A stretch of 48,596 nucleotides of DNA from an uncultured Halomicronema sp. (GTDB lineage Bacteria > Cyanobacteriota > Cyanobacteriia > Phormidesmidales > Phormidesmidaceae): NCBI GenBank assembly GCA_937899725.1, contig CALCCA010000128.1, positions 1-48,596 of the forward strand, read 5' to 3'. The first letter of the stretch is position 1; the number at the start of each line of letters is the position of its first letter. Positions 9,549 to 19,531 of this stretch are shown here, piece by piece. Position numbers and translations under genes: made by a program. A model generated the notes under the pieces. The model was not told the DNA's origin, made no database searches, and saw nothing but the letters and a program-made list of their open reading frames with translations.

Positions 9549-12500
9549 ATGATGCCTGAACAGCAGCAAAGAATCCTGGGATACTTCATTGAAGAGGCGA
9601 AGGATCACCTAAATACGATTGAGCAGGGACTGCTGAATCTTCAAGCCACCATTCAAGATCGAGAGATGATGAATGAGGTTTTTCGGGCCGCTCACTCGGT
9701 GAAAGGCGGCGCTGCCATGCTGAGTTTAAACAGCATTCAGCTCACTTCTCACCGCTTAGAAGACTATTTCAAAATCCTCAAAGAAGCCCCATCGACCCAA
9801 GTTGATAGAACGCTGGAGTCAATGTTTCTCCAGCTCTTTGACGGACTGCAGGCGCTGTTAGAAGAACTCCAGGGGCCGTTCGGGTTAACCGAAGACAAAG
9901 CCCAAGAAGTCATGGCTGATGTCGAGCCGGTGTTTGACCGTCTCGAAGCCCATCTCAATACTTTAGTCGACACCACCGCGACCCCCGCCGCCGCCCCAGC
10001 GGCCCCAGTCGCCCCGGCTGCCCCGAAAGTACCGGCCTTGGCCACTGAGCGTGAAGATAGTGCTCTCAAGTTGGTGTTTACCAGCGATGTCCCCAATCAT
10101 CTTCGAGAGATGCTAACGCTGTTTAAGCAAGCTGACTCCGCGTCTAGTCGCACTGCGCTACAGGCCTGCTGCGAGACCCTGAAGCGCAGTGGTGAGCAGT
10201 TTGACCTCACGGCTTGGTGTGCTCTGACGGCAACTGCGAGTCAAGCGGTTGGCAACCCTGAGCAAACCTATCGATCGCTGGCCCCGGTCGTTATCAAGGA
10301 ACTCAAACGCGCTCAAGAACAGGTGCTCTCCGGGCAAGCTGAGGCGATCGCTGTATCAGCCGAACTGACGTCTCTGATGCCGGTGATGGTTGAGGCCGTA
10401 GCCCCGGCAGAGATAGACGATCTCTTCGGAGACATTCCGGTCGCCACCGAAGACGCTGATTTTGCCGATCTCTTTGGCACTGATGAGGCACCGGCAACTG
10501 CAGCGGCGGCTGATCTCGACTGGTTAGACCTGTCTGATGCCGAACCGGCTGCGGCGACTGATCTTGACAGTGATGACCTCAGCACCTCTCTAGAGGCGTT
10601 CGCTAACCCTGAGCCCAGCGCATCTGAGGATGCAGCCGCCCCACGCGAGCCGTTTGTGGGCGCTGCTGAACTCAATAGCCTCGCCGATCTCTTTGAAGGA
10701 GAAGTGGCCGAACTCGACTCCCCTTGGGAAGAAATTTCTGAATCCGAGGCGGCGATCGCCGATCATCCCAATCCCGACATTGATGTCGCCGATGACTTTT
10801 CGGACTTACTCGACGGGGCTCTGGACGAAGAAGCCTCAGCAACGCAGACCGACATCGCCGATCTCTTTGGCGATACGCCAGGCTTCGAAGCCACCGCTGA
10901 GACCACGCCTACTGATGTTGGTGAGGTGGAAGACGATCTCGCTGATCTGCTCAATCTCGAAGTCGCCGCCGCTCCGGTAGCGGCTGTTGACAGTGCCGAG
11001 TCGACCTTGGGCGATGAAGCCGACGACGACGGCCTTGATGTCTTCCTCGACAGTTTTTCAGAAGCCGCTGATGATGAGGCGGCAGATGAGACCCCAGTTA
11101 TGGATGAGATCCCAGCTGTAGTCACGGACGCAGCGCCTGCCGAGGATACCTTCGAGCTGCTGGATGCGCCCGCATCTGATCCAAATATCGACTTTGATCT
11201 AGGCGTTGCTGAGGTGCTCGACGAGACTACATCCCCCTCGACGGCAGCGACGGACTTAGACAGCATAGACAGCAATGAAGGCTCTTTTGGGGCCATTTCT
11301 GACCCTTGGTCGTCGGATGATCTGCCAGCGGATGATCCCGCCGAAGATGCCCTTGATGCGCTTGACGAACTGTGGACCGAGGGGCAGTCTGAAGAGTCAG
11401 CGGATGAGACGCCATCAGCCGCAGTCAGTTCTGATGCAACCGACTTTGACGAATTCGCCGACCTCGATCTGGGTGCGGCGTCCGACGGCACAACTGACTC
11501 GGCGTCAGCGTCGCCCGTCCCCGAAACCGATGCCAGTTCAGACTTTGATGACTTTGCCGATCTCGGCTTGGATGTCGAGCCCACTGGGACTGTTGACTTG
11601 GCGGCTCCCGCTCCCACGACCGAGCTTGATGAGCTGGGTTTCGATGCCGCTGCGACCGACACCGATCTAGGCGACCTGTTTGGTTCCGCCAGCGATACCA
11701 GCGATAGCGATACGGGCGATATTGATGCAGCCCTATCGGCGATCGCCAGTGACGACGACGCCATTGATGCCGAACTGTCTGATATCTTCGCGGATACGCC
11801 GATCGGTGACGCCGCACCTACAGCCGCCACAGAGGCTGACTTAAGCGTGCTTTTGGATGAGACTGCGGCCAGTGACTGGGACGTCGCGGCTACCGCAAGC
11901 ATTGAGGCTGAGGATGATTTTGGGGGGCTCTTTGACGATGAAGTCGCAGCGGCTGATGCTGAGGTCGCTGACGACAGTGATCTGGGTGAACTGATGGGTG
12001 AGGCGATCGCCGCCGAATCAGATCTTTCCCTTGACTTTGAATCTGCTGAGGCTGTGAGCGATGATCTAACTGATCTCTCACTATTTGATGCTGGTGCTGA
12101 TAGCCCATCGCCGGTTGAGCCCGATGACCTCGCCGATCTCGCATTGTTTAACGAAGGTGCTATGGCTGAGAGCACACTGTTTGACGATGCGGCAGCAGCG
12201 ACCCCAGATTTGCCAGACCTAGAGGAAGACCTTACCTCTACCGCAGCAGCGACCTCGGCGACTGATATTGAGCTGGATGCCCTCGATCCCATCGCTTCTA
12301 ATGGGGATGATTTAGACGCTCTGCTCAACGCTGACGACGCTGCGACCGTGGACGAGGTGGCCATGGCGTTTGATGGGATAGTGACTGATGAGGGGGCAAC
12401 CGATGCCGCCGCTGACCTTGATCTGAACCTTGCCGCCGCGGATGCCAATGATTTAGGGCTCAATGCCCTGAATGACCCACTCGATAGCCGATTGAGTGAA

Positions 12501-15500
12501 TCGGCAGCTGAGCTGGATGATTTCAACTCAGATCTCACTGGCGATTTGTCTCTAGGGGGAGATGATGCCGCGATCGCCAGCAGTGATGAGACAGATGAGA
12601 ATAGCTTTTTTGACGCTGAGCCCGCGGCGTCCGCTGCATCACCGGCAGTGACCGCAAGCGTCATCCCAGAAGATGATATTGAGGCCTTTTTTGCGACCCC
12701 AACGGCAACCTCAGAGACGGCTGCCGAATCGGATGAATTTGACGACTTCCTCTCTAGCCCTGAGGCCACCGACGCCACCAGCGATAACGACTTTTTAGCG
12801 GTTGAGAGTACGGTTTCTGATGAGCCTGACGTCACGACTGCAGCTCTTGATGCAGGCCTTGACGATGAGCTTGACGCTTTGACCGCGGTCAGCGAATTGA
12901 CCGACGACATTGGCGAATTGGACTTGCTGACTGCCGATAACGCCGTTACTGAAGCGTTTGACCTGACGACTGACGATGAGCCAGCGGCGGTTGATAGTTT
13001 GTTTGCGATCGATGAGTTAGACGCAGCAACGGCTGAGTCTGATCGCTCCTTGGCGGCAGCCGACCCAGTGGACGTCAACGGCAGTATGGTACTAGACGAC
13101 CCCGAAGCGGGAGCAGACAGTGCTGATTTGTCTGAAGTATCGTCCCCTGACGAAGCAGATAGCGCGCTGCTGGAATCTTCACTGTCAGAAGCTGACGACC
13201 TTCTATCCATCCATGATGTGATTGATGAGAGCGATGACCTGGAAACTGAGCTGACGGAGACTGCTGATTTAGGATTGGATATCAGTGCCAGCAGTGACGT
13301 TGGCGATGCCGAGGACTTGGTGGGTCTCGATGCACTGCTCGACGATGCTCCGACTGACGCTGCCAATGCCGAGTTGGATATCAGCGTCAGCAGTGACATT
13401 GACGATGCCGAGGATTTGGTGGGTCTCGATGCGTTGTTAGATGATGCTCCGACCGATGCTGTCGTTGATGTCGGGGAAGAGACCCGTCTCGATGATCTCG
13501 ACGCGCTGCTAGAAGATGCCCCTGTTGTCAGTGATGCTGGTGAGGAGGCCAACTTAGATGATCTGGATGCACTGTTAGACGATGTTCCGACTGCCACCAA
13601 TACGGCTGGCTTTGATGGCCTCGACGCGCTGTTAGAGGCTGCCCCCACGGCTGCTGAGACCGGTACTGATGAGGCCGACTTTGATAGCTTAGACGCGCTG
13701 CTCGACGACGCTCCTGTTGGCTCGCAAACCGCCGCTGGCTTCGACGAACTCGACGACCTGCTTGGGGCGGATGCTGCCAACGGGTTGACTGACGTGGGGG
13801 AAGGCGATGTCGACTTTGACGAACTAGATGCCCTCATTGGTGATGACTCTCCCCCTAAGGTGACCGAGGCAAGTACTGCCAACGCGGTCGCTGATGACGA
13901 TTTCGGGGATTTAGAAAAGCTCCTCGAAGAAGCTGATCAAGCGTTGGGTGGCCCCTCCGCCTCCATTCGCTCCACGAGTGCTCGACGTGCCCCCCGCCGG
14001 GTGGGTGGCATTGTTGACCAAACGATGCGAGTTTCCGTCAAACATCTCGACAACCTCAACAACCTGGTAGGTGAGCTGGTCGTCAACCGGAATTCTTTAG
14101 AACAGGATCAAGATCGCTTCCGGCAGTTTCTCGACAATCTGTTGTTTCAAGTGCAGCAGTTAAACGATGTTGGGCAGCGGATGCGCGATCTCTATGAGCG
14201 ATCGCTCTTAGAAAGCTCCCTTTTAGCTAGTCGGCAGGCTTTTCAGAGTGGTGGGCTTGCCCCAGCGCCCAATAAACACGGTGGCAACGGGGATGGTCAT
14301 GCGACCGGCGCTAGCTTCGATGCTCTAGAGATGGATCGCTTTACCGGCTTCCATACCCTCACCCAGGAAATGATCGAACTGATCGTCCGAGTGCGGGAAT
14401 CTTCTTCTGACATCGCCTACACCGTAGAATCGACGGATCAGATTGCGCGCCAGTTTCGGCAGGTCACCACTCAGCTACAAGAGGGGCTGAATAAGGCTCG
14501 CATGGTGCCCTTTGCCCAGACCGCCGATCGCTTGCCCCGCGCTGTACGAGATATTTCGATCAAATGTGGCAAAGAGGCGCGCTTGGTGGTCGAGGGTCGC
14601 GACACGCTCATCGACAAGATGCTGCTAGAGCGGCTCTATGACCCGATGACCCACCTGGTCAATAATGCCATTACCCATGGGATTGAGTCCCCCGAAGAGC
14701 GGGCTGCTGTGGGCAAGCCGCGTGAGGGCAAAATCACCGTCCGCGCCTTTTACCAGGGTAATCAAACCGTCATCTACATTGAAGATGATGGTGGTGGCAT
14801 TAACCCAGATATCGTTAAGAGTAAAGCGATTCAGCGAGGCATCATCACTCAGGCCGATGCCGACCGCATGGATACTCTGGAGACCTACGAACTCCTCTTT
14901 CGTCATGGCTTTAGTACGCGCGATCGAGCTGATGACTTTGCGGGTCGGGGGGTTGGCATGGATGTGGTGCGCACTGCCCTGGCAGAAATTCGCGGCTCCA
15001 TTACCATCGACTCAGAAATGGGCAAAGGCACCAGCTTTACCATTCGCTTGCCGCTGACCCTCAGTATCTCGAAAGCATTGAGCTGCCTGAATAATCAAGC
15101 GCGCATTGCCTTCCCGATGGACGGGGTTGAAGATATGTTCGACGTGCCTCGCGAGCGAGTGCAAACAGACGATGAAGGCCAAAACGCGATTCAGTGGCGC
15201 GACATGCTGCTGTCATTCCAACCTTTGTCCGAGCTGCTGCACTTCAACCGGGCCTTGGGTCGAGGCCGCGTTTATGGCGGTAATCAAGATGACAACATGG
15301 TTTCCATCGTGGTTTTGCGGAATGCCAGCACCTACATCGGCATTGAAGTCGATCGCGTGCTCGGTGAACAGGAAATTGTGATCAAGCAAATCGAAGGCCC
15401 GGTGCCCAAACCGATGGGGATTGCCGGGGCGACCGTGCTGGGTGATGGCCGCGTGATGCCGATTGGTGATGTGCTCGAACTGATTGACATTGCCCAAGGT

Positions 15501-15986
15501 CGTGTCCGTCGCGAAGCGGGGTCTTCGATCTGGTCGCAAATTGAGCTGCCGCCGGAAGAGACCGTTGTGGCCAAGGCCGAGCCAACCGTCCTGATTGTGG
15601 ACGACTCCATTACCGTGCGCGAGCTGCTGTCGATGAGCTTCAACAAAGTTGGCTACCGGGTCGAACAGGCCCGCGATGGTCAAGAAGCCTGGGAGAAAAT
15701 GCGCTCAGGGCTACCCTGCGACCTCGTCTTCTGCGATATTGAAATGCCTCGTATGGATGGCTTAGAGCTGCTGTCTCGGATGCAAAAAGATAGTTTGCTG
15801 AAACAGATCCCCATTGCCATGCTGACCTCGCGAGGGGCCGATCGCCACCGGCAAATGGCCGTTGACCTCGGCGCGAGCGGTTACTTCACCAAGCCCTATC
15901 TGGAAGAAGCACTGTTAGATGCTGCTCAGCGCATGCTGCATGGTGAGGTGCTGCTGGTCGGTGCCGAAGCAGAAGAGTCGCCGTAG
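9549..15986 (+). CDS. hmpE: giant CheA-type hybrid histidine kinase (HmpE/PilL/TaxAY-type)
   Basis: This is a 2145-residue kinase. Residues 1-125 form a histidine phosphotransfer domain (His49 in FRAAHSVKGGAAML). Residues 175-285 form a second helical domain. Residues about 290-1470 are an Asp/Ala/Glu/Ser/Thr-rich linker with repeated short motifs. The dimerisation helices begin near 1497. The ATPase has its N-box at HLVNNAITHGIESP (about 1702) and G-boxes EDDGGGI and GRGVGMDVV. A CheW-like domain spans about 1840-1985. The C-terminal receiver (about 2012-2130) has Asp2063 in FCDIEMPRMDG and Lys in YFTKPY. It phosphorylates the HmpA/HmpB regulators. Domains match the family, but the linker makes it far longer than usual. 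An AGGGGGG lies about 10 bases before the ATG at 9549; ATG at 9552 is an alternative start. Confidence 0.93.
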   Translation: MMPEQQQRILGYFIEEAKDHLNTIEQGLLNLQATIQDREMMNEVFRAAHSVKGGAAMLSLNSIQLTSHRLEDYFKILKEAPSTQVDRTLESMFLQLFDGLQALLEELQGPFGLTEDKAQEVMADVEPVFDRLEAHLNTLVDTTATPAAAPAAPVAPAAPKVPALATEREDSALKLVFTSDVPNHLREMLTLFKQADSASSRTALQACCETLKRSGEQFDLTAWCALTATASQAVGNPEQTYRSLAPVVIKELKRAQEQVLSGQAEAIAVSAELTSLMPVMVEAVAPAEIDDLFGDIPVATEDADFADLFGTDEAPATAAAADLDWLDLSDAEPAAATDLDSDDLSTSLEAFANPEPSASEDAAAPREPFVGAAELNSLADLFEGEVAELDSPWEEISESEAAIADHPNPDIDVADDFSDLLDGALDEEASATQTDIADLFGDTPGFEATAETTPTDVGEVEDDLADLLNLEVAAAPVAAVDSAESTLGDEADDDGLDVFLDSFSEAADDEAADETPVMDEIPAVVTDAAPAEDTFELLDAPASDPNIDFDLGVAEVLDETTSPSTAATDLDSIDSNEGSFGAISDPWSSDDLPADDPAEDALDALDELWTEGQSEESADETPSAAVSSDATDFDEFADLDLGAASDGTTDSASASPVPETDASSDFDDFADLGLDVEPTGTVDLAAPAPTTELDELGFDAAATDTDLGDLFGSASDTSDSDTGDIDAALSAIASDDDAIDAELSDIFADTPIGDAAPTAATEADLSVLLDETAASDWDVAATASIEAEDDFGGLFDDEVAAADAEVADDSDLGELMGEAIAAESDLSLDFESAEAVSDDLTDLSLFDAGADSPSPVEPDDLADLALFNEGAMAESTLFDDAAAATPDLPDLEEDLTSTAAATSATDIELDALDPIASNGDDLDALLNADDAATVDEVAMAFDGIVTDEGATDAAADLDLNLAAADANDLGLNALNDPLDSRLSESAAELDDFNSDLTGDLSLGGDDAAIASSDETDENSFFDAEPAASAASPAVTASVIPEDDIEAFFATPTATSETAAESDEFDDFLSSPEATDATSDNDFLAVESTVSDEPDVTTAALDAGLDDELDALTAVSELTDDIGELDLLTADNAVTEAFDLTTDDEPAAVDSLFAIDELDAATAESDRSLAAADPVDVNGSMVLDDPEAGADSADLSEVSSPDEADSALLESSLSEADDLLSIHDVIDESDDLETELTETADLGLDISASSDVGDAEDLVGLDALLDDAPTDAANAELDISVSSDIDDAEDLVGLDALLDDAPTDAVVDVGEETRLDDLDALLEDAPVVSDAGEEANLDDLDALLDDVPTATNTAGFDGLDALLEAAPTAAETGTDEADFDSLDALLDDAPVGSQTAAGFDELDDLLGADAANGLTDVGEGDVDFDELDALIGDDSPPKVTEASTANAVADDDFGDLEKLLEEADQALGGPSASIRSTSARRAPRRVGGIVDQTMRVSVKHLDNLNNLVGELVVNRNSLEQDQDRFRQFLDNLLFQVQQLNDVGQRMRDLYERSLLESSLLASRQAFQSGGLAPAPNKHGGNGDGHATGASFDALEMDRFTGFHTLTQEMIELIVRVRESSSDIAYTVESTDQIARQFRQVTTQLQEGLNKARMVPFAQTADRLPRAVRDISIKCGKEARLVVEGRDTLIDKMLLERLYDPMTHLVNNAITHGIESPEERAAVGKPREGKITVRAFYQGNQTVIYIEDDGGGINPDIVKSKAIQRGIITQADADRMDTLETYELLFRHGFSTRDRADDFAGRGVGMDVVRTALAEIRGSITIDSEMGKGTSFTIRLPLTLSISKALSCLNNQARIAFPMDGVEDMFDVPRERVQTDDEGQNAIQWRDMLLSFQPLSELLHFNRALGRGRVYGGNQDDNMVSIVVLRNASTYIGIEVDRVLGEQEIVIKQIEGPVPKPMGIAGATVLGDGRVMPIGDVLELIDIAQGRVRREAGSSIWSQIELPPEETVVAKAEPTVLIVDDSITVRELLSMSFNKVGYRVEQARDGQEAWEKMRSGLPCDLVFCDIEMPRMDGLELLSRMQKDSLLKQIPIAMLTSRGADRHRQMAVDLGASGYFTKPYLEEALLDAAQRMLHGEVLLVGAEAEESP
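13276..13475 (+). repeat. two 33-residue tandem units in the CheA linker
   Basis: Two successive units of about 99-101 bases are near-identical (GATATCAG...GCCGAGGA...GGTCTCGATGC). They encode LDISxSSD followed by DAEDLVGLDALLDDAPTDA. Shorter LDALL(D/E)xAP units continue to about 13850. The DNA-level similarity points to recent tandem duplication. Confidence 0.75.
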
Positions 15987-16184
15987 GCGATTTCCCAATC
16001 AACAGATTGATGCGGCCAACTGGAGCGTTCCGGGCAGCCGGTAGTCGCTGCTGGGTTGTGCCACTGATTGTGCCCAGCCTGCATATTGCGAATCCACATG
16101 ACAGCTCTAGGTCTCGGAGTTGAGCCTACCTGCGAGCTTTATTCACCTGGCGGTGCTCCCTTGAACCGGCAGCTAATTTCGCGG

Positions 16185-16205
16185 GGGGACTATCCAGGTG
16201 TCCCC
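16185..16205 (+). terminator. possible hairpin between hmpE and fabI
   Basis: GGGGAC and GTCCCC pair around a 9-base loop and are followed by AGTTTT. It lies about 200 bases after the hmpE stop and 41 bases before the fabI ATG. It could end readthrough from the hmp genes or be a leader hairpin of fabI. The stem is short, so this is tentative. Confidence 0.3.
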
Positions 16206-16246
16206 AGTTTTGAGTATTCTCCTAAGTGGCTCATATCAGAACTATC

Positions 16247-17023
16247 ATGCTGGATCTCACCGGAAAACGTGCCCTCGTCACGGGCATTGCCAACAACCGC
16301 TCTATTGCTTGGGGCATTGCGCAACAGTTGCATGCAGCCGGAGCTGATCTCGGCGTGACTTACCTGCCCGATGCCAAGGGCAAGATGGAAAAGAAGGTCA
16401 AAGACCTAGTTGAGCCGTTAAATCCCTCACTGTTTTTGCCCTGCAATGTGCAGGATGAAGCGCAAGTCACCGAGACCTTTGATGCGGTGAAAAAGCAGTG
16501 GGGACAGCTAGACATCTTGGTGCATTGCTTGGCCTTCGCCAATCGCGATGACCTGATGGGTGACTTTAGTGAGACGTCGAAAGCAGGCTTTCAGCTGGCG
16601 TTAGACATCAGTGCCTATTCGCTCGTGAGCTTATCCAGAGCTGCTAAACTCCTCATGACCGATGGCGGTAGCATCGTCACCCTGACGTATTTGGGCGGGG
16701 TGAAAGTGATTCCCAACTACAACGTGATGGGCATCGCTAAGGCCGCTTTAGAAATGAATGTCCGCTACCTAGCGGCGGATTTGGGCAGTAGCAACATTCG
16801 CGTCAATGGCATTTCAGCCGGGCCGATTCGCACGCTGGCATCCTCTGCAGTCGGGGGCATTCTAGATATGATTCACCATGTCGAAGATATTGCGCCGCTG
16901 CACCGCACCGTTACGCAAGAAGAAGTGGGTAAAGCAGCCGCATTTTTATGCAGCGATTTATCTAGCGGTGTCACTGGGCAGATTCTTTACGTTGACTCGG
17001 GCTACAACATCATGGGCATGTAG
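16247..17023 (+). CDS. fabI: enoyl-[acyl-carrier-protein] reductase (NADH), FabI
   Basis: This 258-residue short-chain dehydrogenase is of the FabI type. It reduces trans-2-enoyl-ACP in the last step of each fatty acid elongation cycle. The N-terminal nucleotide-binding loop reads ALVTGIANNRSIAWGIA. The catalytic residues are present: Tyr148 in TYLGG, and Tyr158 and Lys165 in the Y-x6-K motif (NYNVMGIAK). The typical INxSxGPIRTLAS-type loop appears as ISAGPIRTLAS, and the C-terminus YVDSGYNIMGM is family-like. I chose the ATG at 16247 because it gives the usual MLDLTGKRALVTG start; a GTG at 16226 would add seven residues. It is a single gene. It follows the hmp genes by about 260 bases with no apparent functional link. 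Confidence 0.96.
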   Translation: MLDLTGKRALVTGIANNRSIAWGIAQQLHAAGADLGVTYLPDAKGKMEKKVKDLVEPLNPSLFLPCNVQDEAQVTETFDAVKKQWGQLDILVHCLAFANRDDLMGDFSETSKAGFQLALDISAYSLVSLSRAAKLLMTDGGSIVTLTYLGGVKVIPNYNVMGIAKAALEMNVRYLAADLGSSNIRVNGISAGPIRTLASSAVGGILDMIHHVEDIAPLHRTVTQEEVGKAAAFLCSDLSSGVTGQILYVDSGYNIMGM

Positions 17024-17251
17024 GCTGATGACGCAGGCGACGTTGGCCGCCACCTGGTGAGTGATGCTATTCCTATCGCCACCCAGCATCCCCTCATTCG
17101 CCACCCGCTATATTTGCCATCGGCGGCGGCTAACCTGTGAATTTTGCCTCAGCTCGATAAACTAAAGCTTTCGTGTGAGCACTTGGCCTTGAACGAATCC
17201 GCTCCCATGCCGTGGATGCGTGATTAGTGAGGTGCCAAGCCAGTGTACCTT

Positions 17252-19531
17252 ATGGAAGTTTTGTTCTCCCTGGTGGCAGGGTTAATGATCGCGGCTGTCC
17301 TGCAGCTATTGCTGACCAACCTCGGCATCGCTCTTGGATTGACGGTGCTGGATTGGTCGCCGATCGCGATCAACGAATCAGCCCCGGACTCTCTGCCTTC
17401 GACCGCGGATAGGTCGGACGACGAGGATACATCGTCGTCATCTGAAATCGCTTTGCCCTTTACCCATTTGATCGGGTTTGGTGTGGCCTCTAGTCTTTCG
17501 CTGGTCATGTTTGTCGCGGTGCTACTGGCCACGGAGTTTAGCCAAATTGCTGAGCCTCGGCGGGGTGGCATTTTGGGGCTGATTTTGTGGTCGGCCTATT
17601 GGTTACTGTTTCTTTGGCTCAGTTCGACGACGCTTTCGGCCATTGCTGATTCAATTGTCGGCACGGCGATCGCGGGCGGCAGACGACTCATTACGACAAT
17701 TCGGCGTAGCCTACAGTCACCATCCCCTACGCCGGTCGAGACGGCCTCACCTCAGTTGGCAGCGTTGGTGGCTGAAGTTAAACAAATCGCCGCCCTCAAA
17801 CAGCAGTTACCGCAGCTCTTGATTAAGCAGCGAGAACTCCTCATTCAGGAGCTGAGCGATCGCACCGAGTTGTCAGCAGAGGAGGCGACCGCTGTGGTCG
17901 AAGAGCTGGAGCCCACCCTCACCCCGACCCCATCTATGACCGCTGAAATGACGACATCCTCAATGGCGTCGGGTCTATGGTCGCAGTTGGAGCTGCCCAG
18001 TTGGCAGCAGATGTTGCAGCGCCTGCTAGAGCAAGTTGATTTATCTAACCTGGATGCTGATACCGTTTGGCGTCAGGTGCAATCCTTGCGGGAGCAGTCA
18101 GACACCGCTGCCACCGACCATTCGCCAGAGTTTGCTGACGCCATTCTGCAGGATGCTCGCGACTATATTCGCCATGCCCCTGACTGGTCATTGCATCCCG
18201 AAGTCCTCAAAGAGGAGTTTTATGAACGGCTGTATGATCCCAAAGCTGCAGCCGCCTCTATACACCAGCAGTTGAGCCAACTCAGCCATCATCACTATGT
18301 GGAGTGGCTGCAAGAACGCGGGGATCTCGCTGCTGATCGCGTAGCCACCCTCACTCACCAGTTAAGCGAAGTACAACAGACGGTGCTCACCCAAGTTAAC
18401 GAACAGCTAGAGGAGCCTGACTGGGAGCCCGCCTTGGCGACAGTGCAAGCCAAGCTCATGGCCTACTGTCGCTATACCAATTTAGATTCTCTCACCCCAG
18501 ACCATCTGTTTACAAAAATTAAGACCCTACGCGAAGCGCAAGACCTGCCTGAACCCACTGCAGCCATGGCAGCTCACCTAGATTTAGCCGCTATCATGGC
18601 TGTCTTATCGCGGCGACAGGGCATCACCCCTGAGCAAGTGCAAGCCCTCAGTCAAACCCTGCAGGCAGCGTGGGCGGTGGATGATGCCGCCCGCGATCAC
18701 GCTCTGATGGCGCGGGTGACGCAGATCTTCGAGCAGACTTTGCAAACGGTGGATTGGTCAACGGTTTCGCTAGAAGATCTGAAGCCAGACTTGCTGACGC
18801 AGTTGCGATCGCTAGAGCTGCAGGGAGAGATTGACTGGAGTGCCATTTCGGCGCGCCTGCAGTTACCCGCCGAAACTAAAGCCTCACTGACTAGCTGGCT
18901 GCAGGAAGTCGGTCAAGACCTCAGCCGTGTTCCCCGCCGCTGGATCGTGCGAGCCGGGGAATCTTCCCAAACTATTGCGCAACAGCTCGCGCGAGAGATT
19001 GGCCACTATCTCCAGTTCCAGGATAAAGCAGCTCTGCAACCGGCTCAGATGGTGAAAGATTTGACCCATATTTTCAAGGGTACGATGCGGCTACTGCCCA
19101 GCCCCCACCTCTGGCCTGACCTGTCTGATCTCAATCAAGCTCTCAATGTGACTGCCCTCCGGCAAACGCTTGAAAATCGTCGAGACATGACTCTAGAAGA
19201 TATGCAACAAGTGTTGGACTGGTTTGAGTCGGGTTGGCAGCAGGCCACTCAACAACTAGGCGACTGGTCACAAGCACTGTGGACGGCAGCAGGCGATCGC
19301 CTCTACACTGACGCGGAAACTCTAGACGCGGCTCGCCAACAGGTCGTCGAACAAATCGCGGCCACTCAGCAAGCGCTGGAAGCTCAAGCGGCGGCTGTGA
19401 AAGCGGATCTGCAACGTCAGGCGGATGCGGCCCGGCGACAGGTCGCGATCGCGGCGTGGTGGTTGTTTTTCAGCCTTGTCTCTTCTGGTAGCGCTGCGAT
19501 CGCGGCGGGCTGGTTAGCGGTCAAGTATTGA
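17252..19531 (+). CDS. large membrane-anchored protein of unknown function, 759 aa
   Basis: The N-terminus holds a membrane helix (LFSLVAGLMIAAVLQLLLT), a short acidic loop, and two more hydrophobic segments near residues 75-95 and 105-130. A long, mostly helical Gln/Leu/Glu-rich soluble region follows (about 150-725), with recurring patterns such as LEDLKPDLLTQLRSLELQG and LSNLDADTVWRQVQSLREQ. The C-terminus ends in another membrane helix (AAWWLFFSLVSSGSAAIAAG) and a coiled coil precedes it. Both ends are therefore membrane-anchored around a large soluble domain. It resembles conserved cyanobacterial membrane proteins of unknown role, but I cannot name the family. I used the ATG at 17252; a GTG at 17243 is also in frame. 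It stands alone between fabI and the sulfotransferase-like gene. Confidence 0.75.
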   Translation: MEVLFSLVAGLMIAAVLQLLLTNLGIALGLTVLDWSPIAINESAPDSLPSTADRSDDEDTSSSSEIALPFTHLIGFGVASSLSLVMFVAVLLATEFSQIAEPRRGGILGLILWSAYWLLFLWLSSTTLSAIADSIVGTAIAGGRRLITTIRRSLQSPSPTPVETASPQLAALVAEVKQIAALKQQLPQLLIKQRELLIQELSDRTELSAEEATAVVEELEPTLTPTPSMTAEMTTSSMASGLWSQLELPSWQQMLQRLLEQVDLSNLDADTVWRQVQSLREQSDTAATDHSPEFADAILQDARDYIRHAPDWSLHPEVLKEEFYERLYDPKAAAASIHQQLSQLSHHHYVEWLQERGDLAADRVATLTHQLSEVQQTVLTQVNEQLEEPDWEPALATVQAKLMAYCRYTNLDSLTPDHLFTKIKTLREAQDLPEPTAAMAAHLDLAAIMAVLSRRQGITPEQVQALSQTLQAAWAVDDAARDHALMARVTQIFEQTLQTVDWSTVSLEDLKPDLLTQLRSLELQGEIDWSAISARLQLPAETKASLTSWLQEVGQDLSRVPRRWIVRAGESSQTIAQQLAREIGHYLQFQDKAALQPAQMVKDLTHIFKGTMRLLPSPHLWPDLSDLNQALNVTALRQTLENRRDMTLEDMQQVLDWFESGWQQATQQLGDWSQALWTAAGDRLYTDAETLDAARQQVVEQIAATQQALEAQAAAVKADLQRQADAARRQVAIAAWWLFFSLVSSGSAAIAAGWLAVKY

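Noticed and set aside
10763-13882. Minus-strand frame of 1039 codons opposite the CheA linker, very Ser-rich
   Set aside because: It is the mirror of the Asp/Ala/Glu-rich linker: GAT/GAC/GCC codons read backwards give Ser, Ala and Val-type codons with few stops. No domain, no start signal, and it ends where the linker ends.
15213-15683. Minus-strand frame of 156 codons opposite the CheW and receiver parts of CheA
   Set aside because: It is antisense to well-conserved kinase domains and has no motif of its own.
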